From: Streptomyces sp. NBC_00390
GTDB lineage: Bacteria > Actinomycetota > Actinomycetes > Streptomycetales > Streptomycetaceae
NCBI RefSeq assembly: GCF_036057275.1
Contig: NZ_CP107945.1
Location: forward strand, 1,550,001-1,614,000
DNA length: 64,000 nucleotides
Reading direction: 5' to 3'
The number at the start of each line of letters is the position of its first letter. Position 1 is the first letter of the stretch. Under the pieces are notes generated by a model. It was not told the origin of the DNA and did not search any database. It saw only the letters and a program-made list of their open reading frames with translations. A program made the translations under genes and the position numbers. Below are positions 29,336-37,777 of the stretch, one piece after another.

Positions 29336-29917
29336 TCAGCCGTCGCCGCCGGTGCCGCCGCGCCTCAGATCGGCCTCCGAGAGTTCCTCCAGCCCGCCAT
29401 GGGTGTCCAGCCAGTACAGGAAGACGACAGCCGGAATGACCAGCAGCACCGCCACCAGCGTGACAAACGCCGGCCGGCGCAGCGTGGCGGGAGCGCCCGC
29501 CCCCTCGGCGACGGTCAGTGAGGTGGGAATGAGGTACGGGCGCTGGGCCGTGCCCCAGGCGATGACGGCGGATGCGACCACGCCGACGGCCGTGATCCGG
29601 GACCAGGCACCGGATGTGCGCAGCAGCAGCCACGCGGTGACGCGGGTGGCCACTGCGGCCAGGACGACGAAGACAAGCCCGACGCCGTGGGTGAGGCCGT
29701 GCCACACGTGAGCGGCGTCGCCGTGCGTGACGAACAGGGTGATCACTGCCAGTACGGCGACGACGGCGAGAGCTCCGAGGGCCCGGCGCCGGCAGTAGGC
29801 GTCGAGATCGGGCGCGTCGAAGCGGCGGGCGTCGGAGGCGAGGGTGAAGGCCATGAGCGATCTGGCCGGAAGCATCTGGGCCGGGACGTCCGCCGGCATC
29901 TGGACCGTGGTGTGCAT
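29336..29917 (-). CDS. truncated cytochrome bd subunit II-like protein
   Basis: The protein is 193 residues from the ATG at 29917. It aligns with the C-terminal half of the CydB-type protein at the left edge of the window (SDARRFDAPDLDAYCRRRAL against SDARRFGADDLVEYFRLRAL; PYLIPTSLTVAEGAGAPAT against PYLLPTSLTVAEAAGAAHT). About four membrane helices are present. The N-terminal half of subunit II is missing and no CydA is near. The frame is nevertheless open with a start, so it could be an expressed half-protein or a relic. It lies 41 bases after the SDR gene and 46 before the antiporter, inside a minus-strand series. Confidence 0.65.
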   Translation of the reverse strand: MHTTVQMPADVPAQMLPARSLMAFTLASDARRFDAPDLDAYCRRRALGALAVVAVLAVITLFVTHGDAAHVWHGLTHGVGLVFVVLAAVATRVTAWLLLRTSGAWSRITAVGVVASAVIAWGTAQRPYLIPTSLTVAEGAGAPATLRRPAFVTLVAVLLVIPAVVFLYWLDTHGGLEELSEADLRRGGTGGDG

Positions 29918-29958
29918 ACGTGCCTTTGCCGCTGGGGATGGCTCTGTTCGGGTGCGGG

Positions 29959-30798
29959 TCAGCCGCCGGTGGCGAACCCGGGGAAGAGCGTCATCCCGCC
30001 GTCCACGTAGAGCGTGGTGCCCACGACGTAGTCCATGAGGTCGGAGGCGAGGACGACGACGGCGTGGGCGATGTCCGCGGGGTCGCCGATACGGTCGTAC
30101 GGGATCAGCTTCAGCAGATCCTGCCGGGCTTCGGGCGTCTCCCAGGCGTCGCGGTTGATCGGCGTCCTGATGGCGCCGGGGGCGACCGCGTTCACCCGGA
30201 TCTTCTGCGGGGCGAGCTCCTGGGCCAGGGTCTGCATCATCATGTGCACGCCGCCCTTGGAGGAGGCGTAGTTCACGTGCCCCGCCCAGGGGATGATCTG
30301 GTGCACCGAGCTCATGCAGATGATCTTTCCGGCGGCACAGGACACCTCGGGGACGACACCGCGGCGCAGGAACTCCTTCGTCGCCTCCCGGGCGCACAGG
30401 AACTGCCCCGTCAGGTTGACGTCCAGCACCTTCTGCCACTGCGCGAGGGTCATCTCGGTGAACCGGGCGTCGCGCTGCAGTCCGGCGTTGGCGACCAGGA
30501 TGTCGATCGTCCCGAACTCCTGGACCATCCGGTCCATCATGGCGGTGACCTGGTCCTCCTGGGACACGTCCGCCTCGTACGCCGCCGCGCGCACACCGAA
30601 CGAGGTGATCTCCTCGACCACCTTCTCGGCTTCCTCACGGCCGGCCACGTAGTTCACGACCACGTCGGCGCCCGCCCGGCCCAGACCGATGGCGGTCGCC
30701 TTGCCGATACCGGAGTTGGCACCCGTGACCAGCGCCTTCTGGCCCTTGAGCAGGTGCGCCGGGATCACGCCCTGGGGTGCACCCGCAGTGGAATTCAC
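29959..30798 (-). CDS. SDR-family dehydrogenase (glucose 1-dehydrogenase type)
   Basis: The 279-residue classical SDR starts at GTG with GGAGG 9 bases upstream. The NAD(P)-binding motif TGANSGIGKATA is at about 25-36, NAG in VANAGLQ at about 105, Ser in MSSVHQI about 160, and catalytic YASSK (Tyr-x-x-x-Lys) about 177-181. The C-terminus DYVVGTTLYVDGGMTLFPGF is typical of glucose/ribitol dehydrogenase-like SDRs with a tetramer-forming tail. The likely reaction is oxidation of a sugar to its lactone, or general keto reduction. The neighbouring GMC oxidoreductase, cyclase-family hydrolase and gluconokinase-epimerase fusion favour a sugar role. Confidence 0.88.
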   Translation of the reverse strand: MNSTAGAPQGVIPAHLLKGQKALVTGANSGIGKATAIGLGRAGADVVVNYVAGREEAEKVVEEITSFGVRAAAYEADVSQEDQVTAMMDRMVQEFGTIDILVANAGLQRDARFTEMTLAQWQKVLDVNLTGQFLCAREATKEFLRRGVVPEVSCAAGKIICMSSVHQIIPWAGHVNYASSKGGVHMMMQTLAQELAPQKIRVNAVAPGAIRTPINRDAWETPEARQDLLKLIPYDRIGDPADIAHAVVVLASDLMDYVVGTTLYVDGGMTLFPGFATGG

Positions 30799-30988
30799 GA
30801 TTGCCTGCCTCCTCGCTGCGTGGCCTAGAGGGCCCCCCGTCCGCGGTCCGGCCGGTCCGGAGCGTCACGGAACCACCCACGGGGCAGGACGGCATGTACG
30901 GCAAGCGGACGTTGGGCCGCCCGGCGGAGGATGTTCGCCCGGTCGGAGCAGCGCTCGGACCGGCGGCCGACCGGCCCGGTCCCGGCGG

Positions 30989-32581
30989 TCAGCTCAGGCG
31001 GTCGATGAGGTGGTCGCCCACGCGCAGGGCATTGGCGATGGCCGTCAGGGACGGGTTGACCGCGCCGATGCTCGGGAAGAAGCTCGTGTCGACCACATAG
31101 AGGTTGTCCAGGTCATGGGCCTTGCAGTTGATGTCCAGCGCGGATGTGGCGGGGTCGTCGCCGAAGCGTACGGTGCCCGCCTGATGGGCGGTGGCGCCGA
31201 TGGGCATGCCCTTGTGGAGGTAGATGCTGTGGGACAGCAGCCGGTGCTCGTGCATGCCCAAGTGGCCCAGCATGTGCTGGAGTTTGTGCCGCAGGCGGCT
31301 GAGTCCTTCGATGTTGTTCTTCTCGTCGAGCGACAGGCGGATGGTGCCGTGGCGGTCGAGGGTGACGCGGTTGCCGGGCAGCGGGAGGTCCTCGCCGCAC
31401 AGCCAGAAGTCGACGGCGTGATGCGCCAGCACCTCGAAGGGCATGTCCGGGGCCACCGCCCCGGCCCAGCGCGGGGCCTCGCCGTGGATCTGCTCGGCGT
31501 CGGACTTGCCGAGCATCTGGATGCCGCCCAGCGGGTAGTCCCAGTCGTCCGCGCCGAGGTACCAGTCGTTCATGGCGAGGGTCTTCTGGAACTGGGTGTC
31601 GTTGGGTTCCTTCGAAATGGCCATCAGGGCCAGGTTGTTGTGCCTCATGTAGTGCCGGCCGACCACGTCGGAGCTGTTCGCCAGCCCGCGGGGGTGGTGT
31701 TCATTGGCCGAGGCGAGCAGCAGGGCGGCGGAGTTGACCGCGCCGCAGGCGACGACCACGATGTCCGCCGCGTACCTGGCCTCGGTACCGTCCTCGAGCC
31801 GGGTGACGACCGTGCTGACGCTGCGTCCGGTCGGGCCTGCGGTCTCCAGCCGGACCACCCGGGCGTTGGTGATCATCTCGACGTTGGGGTGCTGGAGGGC
31901 GGGTTCCACGCAGATGACCTGCGCGTCGGACTTGCCGCGCACGAGGCAGGGGAAGCCGTCCACGCGGTTGCAGCGGATGCAGACGCTGGAGTGGGTCGCC
32001 CGGCCGTTGGAGTCCTGGGTCAGGTTGACCCCGATGGGCAGATGGAAGGGGTGCAGCCCCTGCTTCTCCAGGTCGTCGCTCAACTGCTGGATACGTGGTT
32101 CGTGTTCGACGGGCGGATAGGCGTACTGGGCGCTCACCGGCCCCTCGCCGGGGTCCTCGCCGTGGCGTCCGTGCACCAGGTAGAGGTGTTCGGCCTGGGT
32201 GTAGTACGGCTCCAGGTCCTCGTACCGGAGCGGCCATGCGGGCGAGAGGCCGTCGTGGTGCGTGAGTTCGCCGAAGTCCTCGGGCCGCAGCCGGAAGAGG
32301 GCCGCGCCGTAGAACTTGGTGTTTCCGCCGACGTAGTAGTTGACCTCGGGCGGGAACTCGTTGCCGTGCTTGTCGAGCCAGAATTCCGGGGCCCGGTACT
32401 TGCCTTTGACGAACACGGCGGTGGAGTCCCAGTTGTCCCGCTCGCGCGGGAGATGGTCGCCGCGTTCGAGGAGGAGCACCCGTTTGCCGGAGGGTGCGAG
32501 CCGGTGGGCGAGCGTGCCGCCGCCCGCGCCGGTACCGATGATGATGACGTCGTAGTGCGGGGAGTCGCCCACAGCGCCCAC
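30989..32581 (-). CDS. GMC-family FAD-dependent oxidoreductase
   Basis: The 530-residue enzyme starts at GTG (32581; another GTG is three codons in). The FAD motif IIIGTGAGGGTLAHRL is at about 13-28, followed by VLLLERG. The second flavin segment is VGGNTKFYGAALFRL. A four-Cys-region stretch (SSVCIRCNRVDGFPCLV) is seen in gluconate/choline dehydrogenase-like members. The C-terminal block has HQAGTVRFGDDP (catalytic His) and SFFPSIGAVNPSLTAIANAL (catalytic Asn). There is no Tat signal, so it is cytoplasmic. It likely oxidises a sugar, polyol or sugar acid. A dead partial copy of this gene type lies at 640-1335. Confidence 0.9.
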   Translation of the reverse strand: MGAVGDSPHYDVIIIGTGAGGGTLAHRLAPSGKRVLLLERGDHLPRERDNWDSTAVFVKGKYRAPEFWLDKHGNEFPPEVNYYVGGNTKFYGAALFRLRPEDFGELTHHDGLSPAWPLRYEDLEPYYTQAEHLYLVHGRHGEDPGEGPVSAQYAYPPVEHEPRIQQLSDDLEKQGLHPFHLPIGVNLTQDSNGRATHSSVCIRCNRVDGFPCLVRGKSDAQVICVEPALQHPNVEMITNARVVRLETAGPTGRSVSTVVTRLEDGTEARYAADIVVVACGAVNSAALLLASANEHHPRGLANSSDVVGRHYMRHNNLALMAISKEPNDTQFQKTLAMNDWYLGADDWDYPLGGIQMLGKSDAEQIHGEAPRWAGAVAPDMPFEVLAHHAVDFWLCGEDLPLPGNRVTLDRHGTIRLSLDEKNNIEGLSRLRHKLQHMLGHLGMHEHRLLSHSIYLHKGMPIGATAHQAGTVRFGDDPATSALDINCKAHDLDNLYVVDTSFFPSIGAVNPSLTAIANALRVGDHLIDRLS

Positions 32582-32720
32582 CGTCCTTGCTCTCGCGGCC
32601 CTGCCTTCCGCCCGGACCTGGCATCGCTCCGCCGGCGCGGAGTTCCAGCAACATGCACCTTCTCGAACGTATCCGTCCTTTCGGTCCGCGGCACCCGGAC
32701 GGCCGCCCCCGGGGCGGCGG

Positions 32721-33668
32721 TCACAGCACGGCGATCGGATTCACCGGGCTGCCGGTGGCCGCCGGGAGCCTCAACGGGGCGACGACGCACAGGAAGCTCC
32801 AGCGGCCTGCCTGTTCGCACGCCGGTGCCAGCTCCTCGAACTGCAGGTAGTCCATCAGATGCAGCCCCATGGCATGCATCGCCAGCACATGCACGGGAAA
32901 CGCGACACCGGCCACCGCGCTGGGTGCGGTGTCGTTGTTGCCGTCCGAGCCCAGTGCGGCGACGCGCCGCTCGGCCAGGAACCGCATCGCCGTCGGATGG
33001 AGGCCGGCCCGGGCGTCAGCCGCCTTCCACGCGCCGAGCTCCTGGCGCCTGCGGCGGTGCCCCACCCGGACGAACAGGAGGTCTCCCGGCCCGGCCCGGA
33101 CCCCTTGGGCGGCCTCGGCCGCGGTCAGGTCGTCAGCCGTCACATGGTCGCCGGGTTCCAGCCAGGGCACCGCCCGCAGCCGCGGTATGTCCAGGAGTAC
33201 GCCGCGTCCGACGATGCCGTCGTGCACCGTGTCGAGGGTGAGCGCACCGGCGCCTTCCGGCGTCACACTGCTCGCCGGCACGCCGTTGTAGAGCTCCCCG
33301 TCGTAGATCACGTGGCAGAGCGCGTCGAGGTGGCTGTCCGCGTCGCCGTGCACATTCATGGCGAACCGGTCCAGTGCGAAATGCAGCCCCTCAGCAGCCG
33401 AGTCACCGTTGGCCGGGCCGGTCATGCGGTGGTTCGCCGGATGCGGGTTGTCGGGGCCGGGCAGGGTCTCGACGGGCGAGGCGAGGGACACCGTGCGCCC
33501 GGTCCGGACCCCGGCGGTGGCTGCCACCACGCACTCGGGGGTCAGGTTTCCGAGGGCTCCGCGCCGGTCTTCGGGACCGCGCGACGTCCGCTCGCGCAGT
33601 TGCTCGTACAGGGTCCGGAAGGCGGCCTCGGTCATGCCCTGGGCGGTCGGCGGCGGGTGCGACGTCAT
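32721..33668 (-). CDS. cyclase family protein (metal-dependent hydrolase)
   Basis: The protein is 315 residues from the ATG at 33668, whose start overlaps the upstream fusion gene's stop (ATGA). HGDADSHLDALCHVIYDG carries the His-x-x-x-x-His-x-Asp type metal ligands of the cyclase/kynurenine formamidase superfamily, and a further conserved GVPASSVTPEGAGALTLD loop follows. Family members hydrolyse amides, lactones or isatin. Coupling to a gluconokinase-epimerase and proximity to sugar dehydrogenases suggest lactone opening here, but this is inference from context only. Confidence 0.85.
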   Translation of the reverse strand: MTSHPPPTAQGMTEAAFRTLYEQLRERTSRGPEDRRGALGNLTPECVVAATAGVRTGRTVSLASPVETLPGPDNPHPANHRMTGPANGDSAAEGLHFALDRFAMNVHGDADSHLDALCHVIYDGELYNGVPASSVTPEGAGALTLDTVHDGIVGRGVLLDIPRLRAVPWLEPGDHVTADDLTAAEAAQGVRAGPGDLLFVRVGHRRRRQELGAWKAADARAGLHPTAMRFLAERRVAALGSDGNNDTAPSAVAGVAFPVHVLAMHAMGLHLMDYLQFEELAPACEQAGRWSFLCVVAPLRLPAATGSPVNPIAVL

Positions 33669-35203
33669 GCGGACTCCCAGTAGGTGAGGCCCCATCGCAG
33701 GACATGGCTGCCGCCCGGCTCCAGCACGGTCAGATCCGTCCCGCTGCGGAAGGCGTCCGCCGGACAGGACATGGCCTCGACGGCGACACCGCGGCGCCGC
33801 CGCGCGGGCTCGGCCAGGGTGTCGCCCGTGTACACCTGCACGTAGCGGGCGCTCTCGCCGAGCCGTACGTCGACGCCGTGCCGCCCCGAGGGATGGGCAA
33901 GAGTCACCACGGCCCAGCCGCAGGCGTCCCGGTCGAGTCCGGTGAACGCGGTGTCCAGCCGCTGCTCCCCGATGGGACGGGCGGTGCGGAAGTCGTACGC
34001 CGTGCCGTCGACCGGTTCCCGGCCGACCGGCAGACCGTGCTCGTCGGTGCTCAGGCAGTAGTGGGCGGGCACCGTCAGCAGCGCCGGGTCCACCCCGTCG
34101 GTGCCCACGGTCAGATAGGGGTGCTGGCCGACGCCGTAGGGTGCCGCGGTGTCGCCCGCATTGGTCGCGGTGACGGCCACGTCGAGACCCTGGGGGCCCA
34201 GCCGGTACTCGGCGAGGACGTCCAGCCGGAAGGGATACCCGGGCTGCGGAAAGAGGGTCGTGCCCACTCTGACCGCGTCGTCGGCGCGGGCGAGCAGCTG
34301 CCACGCGGTCCAGCGCAGCAGCCCGTGGATGGCGTTGTGCTCCTCCGGTTCGGTCAGCGGGAGTTGCAGCTCCGAGTCGTCGAAGCGGTAGCGGCCGCCA
34401 CCCACCCGGTTGGGCCAGGGGACGAGCAACTGGCCGCGGCCGCCGGTGATGCGTGCGTCGGCGGTGAACCCGTCCAGCAGCGGCCGGCCGTCCACCTCGT
34501 AGTGACGCAGGGCCGCGCCGAGCTGGACCACGACGGCCGTCTGTCCGCCGTGGCGCAGCTGCCACTGCTCTCCTGTGGCGCCGGCAGGCACCGTGGCGCT
34601 GGGAGGCATATACGTCTCCTCGGTCGGTGCAGCGGGTGCGGCAGCCGCCTCTGTGATCAGGGTTCGTCGCTCCTGCTCCGCGCCGAGCAGGAAGGCGCTG
34701 GCCGAGGCCACGGCCTCGGGCAGCTGGTCGATCTCCACCACACAGGGATGCTCGTCGGGCTCGGGCTCCTCGAGTTCCGCGAACTGGCTGTCCAGCAGGG
34801 CCGCCGGGAAGAAGTGGCCGTGCCGGGCGGCCAGTCGGGAGCTGATGAGCTCTCGTGAACCGTGCAGGTACACCAGACGTACCTCGGGGCGTCCGCCGAG
34901 CAGGTGGTCGCGGTAGGCGCGTTTGAGTGCGGAGCAGGTGACGACGGCCGGCTGCCGCGCCGCGATCTCCTGGTCCATCCAGGCGGCGATGGCGTCGAGC
35001 CACGGCCGTCTGTCGGCATCGGTCAGTGGTTCGCCGGCGGCCATCTTGGCGCGGTTGGCCGGGGGGTGGAAGTCGTCCGCGTCCCGGTACGGCCGGCCGA
35101 GCCGGTCGGCGAGCAGCCGTCCGACCGTGGACTTGCCGGACCCTGCCACACCGATCACGAGCGCCACCGTTGCGGGCGCCCCTCGGGCGGCGTGGTGCGG
35201 CAT
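33665..35203 (-). CDS. gluconokinase / aldose 1-epimerase fusion protein
   Basis: The protein is 512 residues from the ATG at 35203, which has GGAGGG 9 bases before it; an ATG at 35227 overlaps the stop of a short leader and is the alternative. Residues about 10-180 are a GntK-type gluconokinase: P-loop GVAGSGKST (18-26), DADDFHPPANRAKMAAGEPL and TCSALKRAYRDHL. After an Ala/Pro linker, residues about 205-512 are an aldose 1-epimerase: VPWPNRVGGGRYRF, EEHNAIHGLLRW (His), QHPYLTVG and the late acidic segment LAEPARRRRGVAVEAM. The two activities mutarotate glucose and phosphorylate gluconate. The linker contains a perfect internal ribosome site and ATG (34609). Confidence 0.9.
   Translation of the reverse strand: MPHHAARGAPATVALVIGVAGSGKSTVGRLLADRLGRPYRDADDFHPPANRAKMAAGEPLTDADRRPWLDAIAAWMDQEIAARQPAVVTCSALKRAYRDHLLGGRPEVRLVYLHGSRELISSRLAARHGHFFPAALLDSQFAELEEPEPDEHPCVVEIDQLPEAVASASAFLLGAEQERRTLITEAAAAPAAPTEETYMPPSATVPAGATGEQWQLRHGGQTAVVVQLGAALRHYEVDGRPLLDGFTADARITGGRGQLLVPWPNRVGGGRYRFDDSELQLPLTEPEEHNAIHGLLRWTAWQLLARADDAVRVGTTLFPQPGYPFRLDVLAEYRLGPQGLDVAVTATNAGDTAAPYGVGQHPYLTVGTDGVDPALLTVPAHYCLSTDEHGLPVGREPVDGTAYDFRTARPIGEQRLDTAFTGLDRDACGWAVVTLAHPSGRHGVDVRLGESARYVQVYTGDTLAEPARRRRGVAVEAMSCPADAFRSGTDLTVLEPGGSHVLRWGLTYWESA
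34607..34621 (-). promoter_or_regulatory. internal ribosome site and start codon within the gluconokinase-epimerase fusion
   Basis: GAGGAG (34621-34616), a 6-base spacer and ATG (34609-34607) lie in frame at the junction between kinase and epimerase domains (Met199). This could give a separate 314-residue epimerase from the same mRNA. Confidence 0.55.
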
Positions 35204-35223
35204 CGGTGCCGGCCCTCCGGACG

Positions 35224-35322
35224 TCATTGCTCCGAGGGACCGGGAGCCACGCACAGCTCCCTTGTCACGCTGCCGCCCTGCGCTGCGGCACCGGTGCCGG
35301 CTGCCTTCACCTGACCCGTCAT
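35224..35322 (-). CDS. possible 32-residue leader ORF coupled to the fusion gene
   Basis: The ATG at 35322 follows AAGGAG by 6 bases, the best ribosome site in the area. The 32-residue product (starts MTGQVKAAGTG) ends in TGA that overlaps an in-frame ATG of the fusion gene (35227) in the ATGA form. No homology is recognised. It could be a coupling leader or a chance frame. Confidence 0.35.
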   Translation of the reverse strand: MTGQVKAAGTGAAAQGGSVTRELCVAPGPSEQ

Positions 35323-35454
35323 CACACGCTCCTTCCCGTCGTACGCCCCCGCGCTGTCGGACGATCTCCCGTACAGCCGATCGGGTTGATCCCCATCCGG
35401 GCCTCCAAGGTCGGCTGCGTGTCCGGGAGCTGAGGCGGTGGTGCGCCACAGCGC

Positions 35455-36834
35455 TCAAGAAGGGGCCTTCGCGGCGGCAGCCGCTCGGTCAGGCTCGCCC
35501 AGCGGCGGAACGGCGGGTCCGGAAGGAAGCAGCTCGACGGTCACGAACGCCACCACGGCTGCCAGGATCACCACGGGGATCATGGCGGCGCTGCCGAGCA
35601 GCAGGACGACCAGGACGACGCTGCTCACGGGCAGCCGCAGAGCACTGGCCGACGCTGCCGCCATGCCCGCGGCCATTCCCGGTACGACGCCCAGGCCCGG
35701 CAGGGGCGCGAGCAGCACGCCCGCCGCGCCGCCCAGGAACAGCGAGGGGAAGATGGGACCGCCGCGCAGACTGCCCAGGCAGATCGCGTAGCCCGCGCCC
35801 TTGAAGAGCAGTACGGCGACCAGGGCACCGACCCCCCAGGCATGCGGATCGGCGGCCATCTGGCTCAGCGTGGCTTCCCCGGAGGAGGCCACGTCCACGG
35901 GGGTCCGATCGGTGACAAGCGCGTACACGGCGGCGCAGACTCCGGCTGCGAGCCCGCAGACTGCGGTGTGGACGACGGGCCGCCCGGCGACGAACCGGGC
36001 GGTCATCCGGCCTCCTACCAGCACCAGATGTACGGCTGCTCCGATCAGGACAGCCATCAGTACGCCCCAGAGCACGTCTCCCGCGTCGAGACGGGGAGAC
36101 GGCAGGCCGATCTTCAGGGACAGGCCGGCCGTCTCCAGGCCGGTCCATCTGCCGAAGCCGGTGAACACCAGCGACCCCACACCGCTGGACAGCAGTGCCG
36201 GGAGCATCACGGCGAACAGTTGTGTGCCCCCCACCCCCGCCACCTCCATGAGCATCACCGCAGCGATCAGCGGGTTCCCGAAGATCGCCGAGATCGCCGC
36301 CGCGGCCCCGGCAGCGCCCAGGAGCGCCGTGCTCTGCGGGGTGGCAGGCGCCCGGGTGAGGTTCCTGAACAGCAGCGCCAGTCCGCCGCCGAGTGCGATC
36401 AGAGGGGCTTCGGGGCCCAGTACCGCGCCGAGCGGGAGACTGAACAGGGCCGCGAGGATCACGCCGGGCAGTGCCGCCGCTCCGGGACTGCTCGGGTTCA
36501 GTCCCGCCGCGGGGACATGGCCGCCGGCGCCCCGCATATGGGTGACCACCAGTCCGACGAGAATTCCCGAGACCAGCAGCAGTGGCAGGGGCCACCACCA
36601 CGGTGGAGTGTCCCAGCCCAGGCCCTTCGGCAGATCGGCCCACATCAGATGTTCCAGCTGATGGAGCACGACGAGGAACCAGAACGCCAGGAGCGACACC
36701 GGGACACCGATGAGGGCGCAGAACACGAGCGCCTTCTGGTAGCCCGGGGAGCGCAGCATGTCACGCAGCCGGTCCGCCTCCTCCGGCTGCGTCCGTCCAC
36801 CGGACGCGGCCGGTCGCGGACTCGGCTCCGTCAT
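35455..36834 (-). CDS. ClC-family chloride channel/transporter
   Basis: The 459-residue integral membrane protein has about 10-12 hydrophobic segments. It has GAVLGPEAPLIALGGG (Glu142 at the gating/proton glutamate position of the GxEGP motif, here GPEAP), GNPLIAAVMLMEV, and LRGGPIFPSLFLGGAAGVL, the third pore motif. The inner selectivity Ser/Tyr positions are not clear. There is no C-terminal CBS domain. AGGAAGGG precedes the ATG. Members move chloride either passively or in exchange for protons. It is first in a minus-strand run of membrane/small genes but separated from the SHOCT gene upstream by only about 30 bases. Confidence 0.85.
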   Translation of the reverse strand: MTEPSPRPAASGGRTQPEEADRLRDMLRSPGYQKALVFCALIGVPVSLLAFWFLVVLHQLEHLMWADLPKGLGWDTPPWWWPLPLLLVSGILVGLVVTHMRGAGGHVPAAGLNPSSPGAAALPGVILAALFSLPLGAVLGPEAPLIALGGGLALLFRNLTRAPATPQSTALLGAAGAAAAISAIFGNPLIAAVMLMEVAGVGGTQLFAVMLPALLSSGVGSLVFTGFGRWTGLETAGLSLKIGLPSPRLDAGDVLWGVLMAVLIGAAVHLVLVGGRMTARFVAGRPVVHTAVCGLAAGVCAAVYALVTDRTPVDVASSGEATLSQMAADPHAWGVGALVAVLLFKGAGYAICLGSLRGGPIFPSLFLGGAAGVLLAPLPGLGVVPGMAAGMAAASASALRLPVSSVVLVVLLLGSAAMIPVVILAAVVAFVTVELLPSGPAVPPLGEPDRAAAAAKAPS

Positions 36835-36867
36835 GGGGTCGTCCCTTCCTGGTCTCCCATGTCGGTG

Positions 36868-37155
36868 TCAGCCGAGGATCTTGCGCTTCTGTGCTTCGAA
36901 TTCCTCTTCGGACAGCACCCCTTGGGCCTTCAGCTCCCCAAGTTCCTTGAGCTGTTCGATCTTGCCGCTCATGTCGTCGGCGGGAGGGGCGGGCGGCGGG
37001 GCCGGAGCGGCTGCCTGCGGCTGCCCGGACGCCTGCTGCTGCTCGTCCTGTTGTGCCCATCGGCCCGACTGCCGCCGCGACACACGGCCGGACACCGCGG
37101 TGGCGGTACCGGCGACCACGGCGGTACGGGCGACGCGACGAAGAAGTCTTGGCAT
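36868..37155 (-). CDS. SHOCT domain small protein
   Basis: The protein is 95 residues from the ATG at 37155. The N-terminus is basic (MPRLLRRVARTAVVAGTATA), possibly membrane-associated. The middle is Gln/Pro/Ala-rich. The C-terminus KIEQLKELGELKAQGVLSEE followed by EFEAQKRKILG is a complete SHOCT domain (short C-terminal helical hairpin). It lies 20 bases after the DUF6325-like gene and just before the ClC gene, so the three are probably co-transcribed. The function is unknown; SHOCT domains are usually oligomerisation or binding modules. Confidence 0.85.
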   Translation of the reverse strand: MPRLLRRVARTAVVAGTATAVSGRVSRRQSGRWAQQDEQQQASGQPQAAAPAPPPAPPADDMSGKIEQLKELGELKAQGVLSEEEFEAQKRKILG

Positions 37156-37174
37156 ATTCACTCAACTCCCGGAC

Positions 37175-37618
37175 TCAACTGCCCGCGGCTTCGGCGGCTT
37201 CCAGCGAGGCCAGCAGGGCATCGACAGGAATGCGGCCGCCCGCGACGACCTGCGCACCGCTGCGCCGCAGGGCCCCGGCGAGGGGTGCCGCCCACACGTT
37301 CTCGTACACGATGATCCCGGCGGAGTTGCCCGGCTCGAGCGCCTTGCCGGCTTCGTCGATGTCTTCCTGGTCCAGCAGTCCGGACGAGGCGCCCTCGAAC
37401 ACGGAGAGGTCGACCTCGTCCCCGAGATCCCTCAGTTCCACCGCCGCGACCGAGCCGTCGCTGTCCTTGCGGACGAAGAGAAGGTCGAGGATGCGGATGA
37501 TGCCGCGATCGACGAGATCGACAAGGAGGGGGAAGCCCTCGCCCGTCATTCTGTTGCCGGGAAACTCGACGACCAGGTAGTCGACGGGTCCCATCTCCTC
37601 CAGCTCAGACTCGCTCAT
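37175..37618 (-). CDS. DUF6325/DUF1269-like small protein
   Basis: The protein is 147 residues from the ATG at 37618 (GAGGAG 5 bases upstream; a GTG two codons earlier is too close). GPVDYLVVEFPGNRMTGEGF, PLLVDLVDRGIIRILDLLFV and SAGIIVYENVWAAPLAGAL are the hallmark segments of this actinobacterial family, which often sits with a SHOCT protein, as here. There are no transmembrane helices. The function is unknown; the pairing is seen around stress and membrane genes. Confidence 0.8.
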   Translation of the reverse strand: MSESELEEMGPVDYLVVEFPGNRMTGEGFPLLVDLVDRGIIRILDLLFVRKDSDGSVAAVELRDLGDEVDLSVFEGASSGLLDQEDIDEAGKALEPGNSAGIIVYENVWAAPLAGALRRSGAQVVAGGRIPVDALLASLEAAEAAGS

Positions 37619-37777
37619 GGCCACTCCTCACGAGAGGATCGGGGTCCGGGCTCAACTCGCCGCCGCTGTCCGGCGGCGCTCGCCGCGGACACCGCGACGG
37701 ACGGCCCTTCCCGCCATTCCAGCACCCCGCGCAGTCACCCGCATTTTCTGGGACCGGCGCCCCGGCCGATCGGTTCG

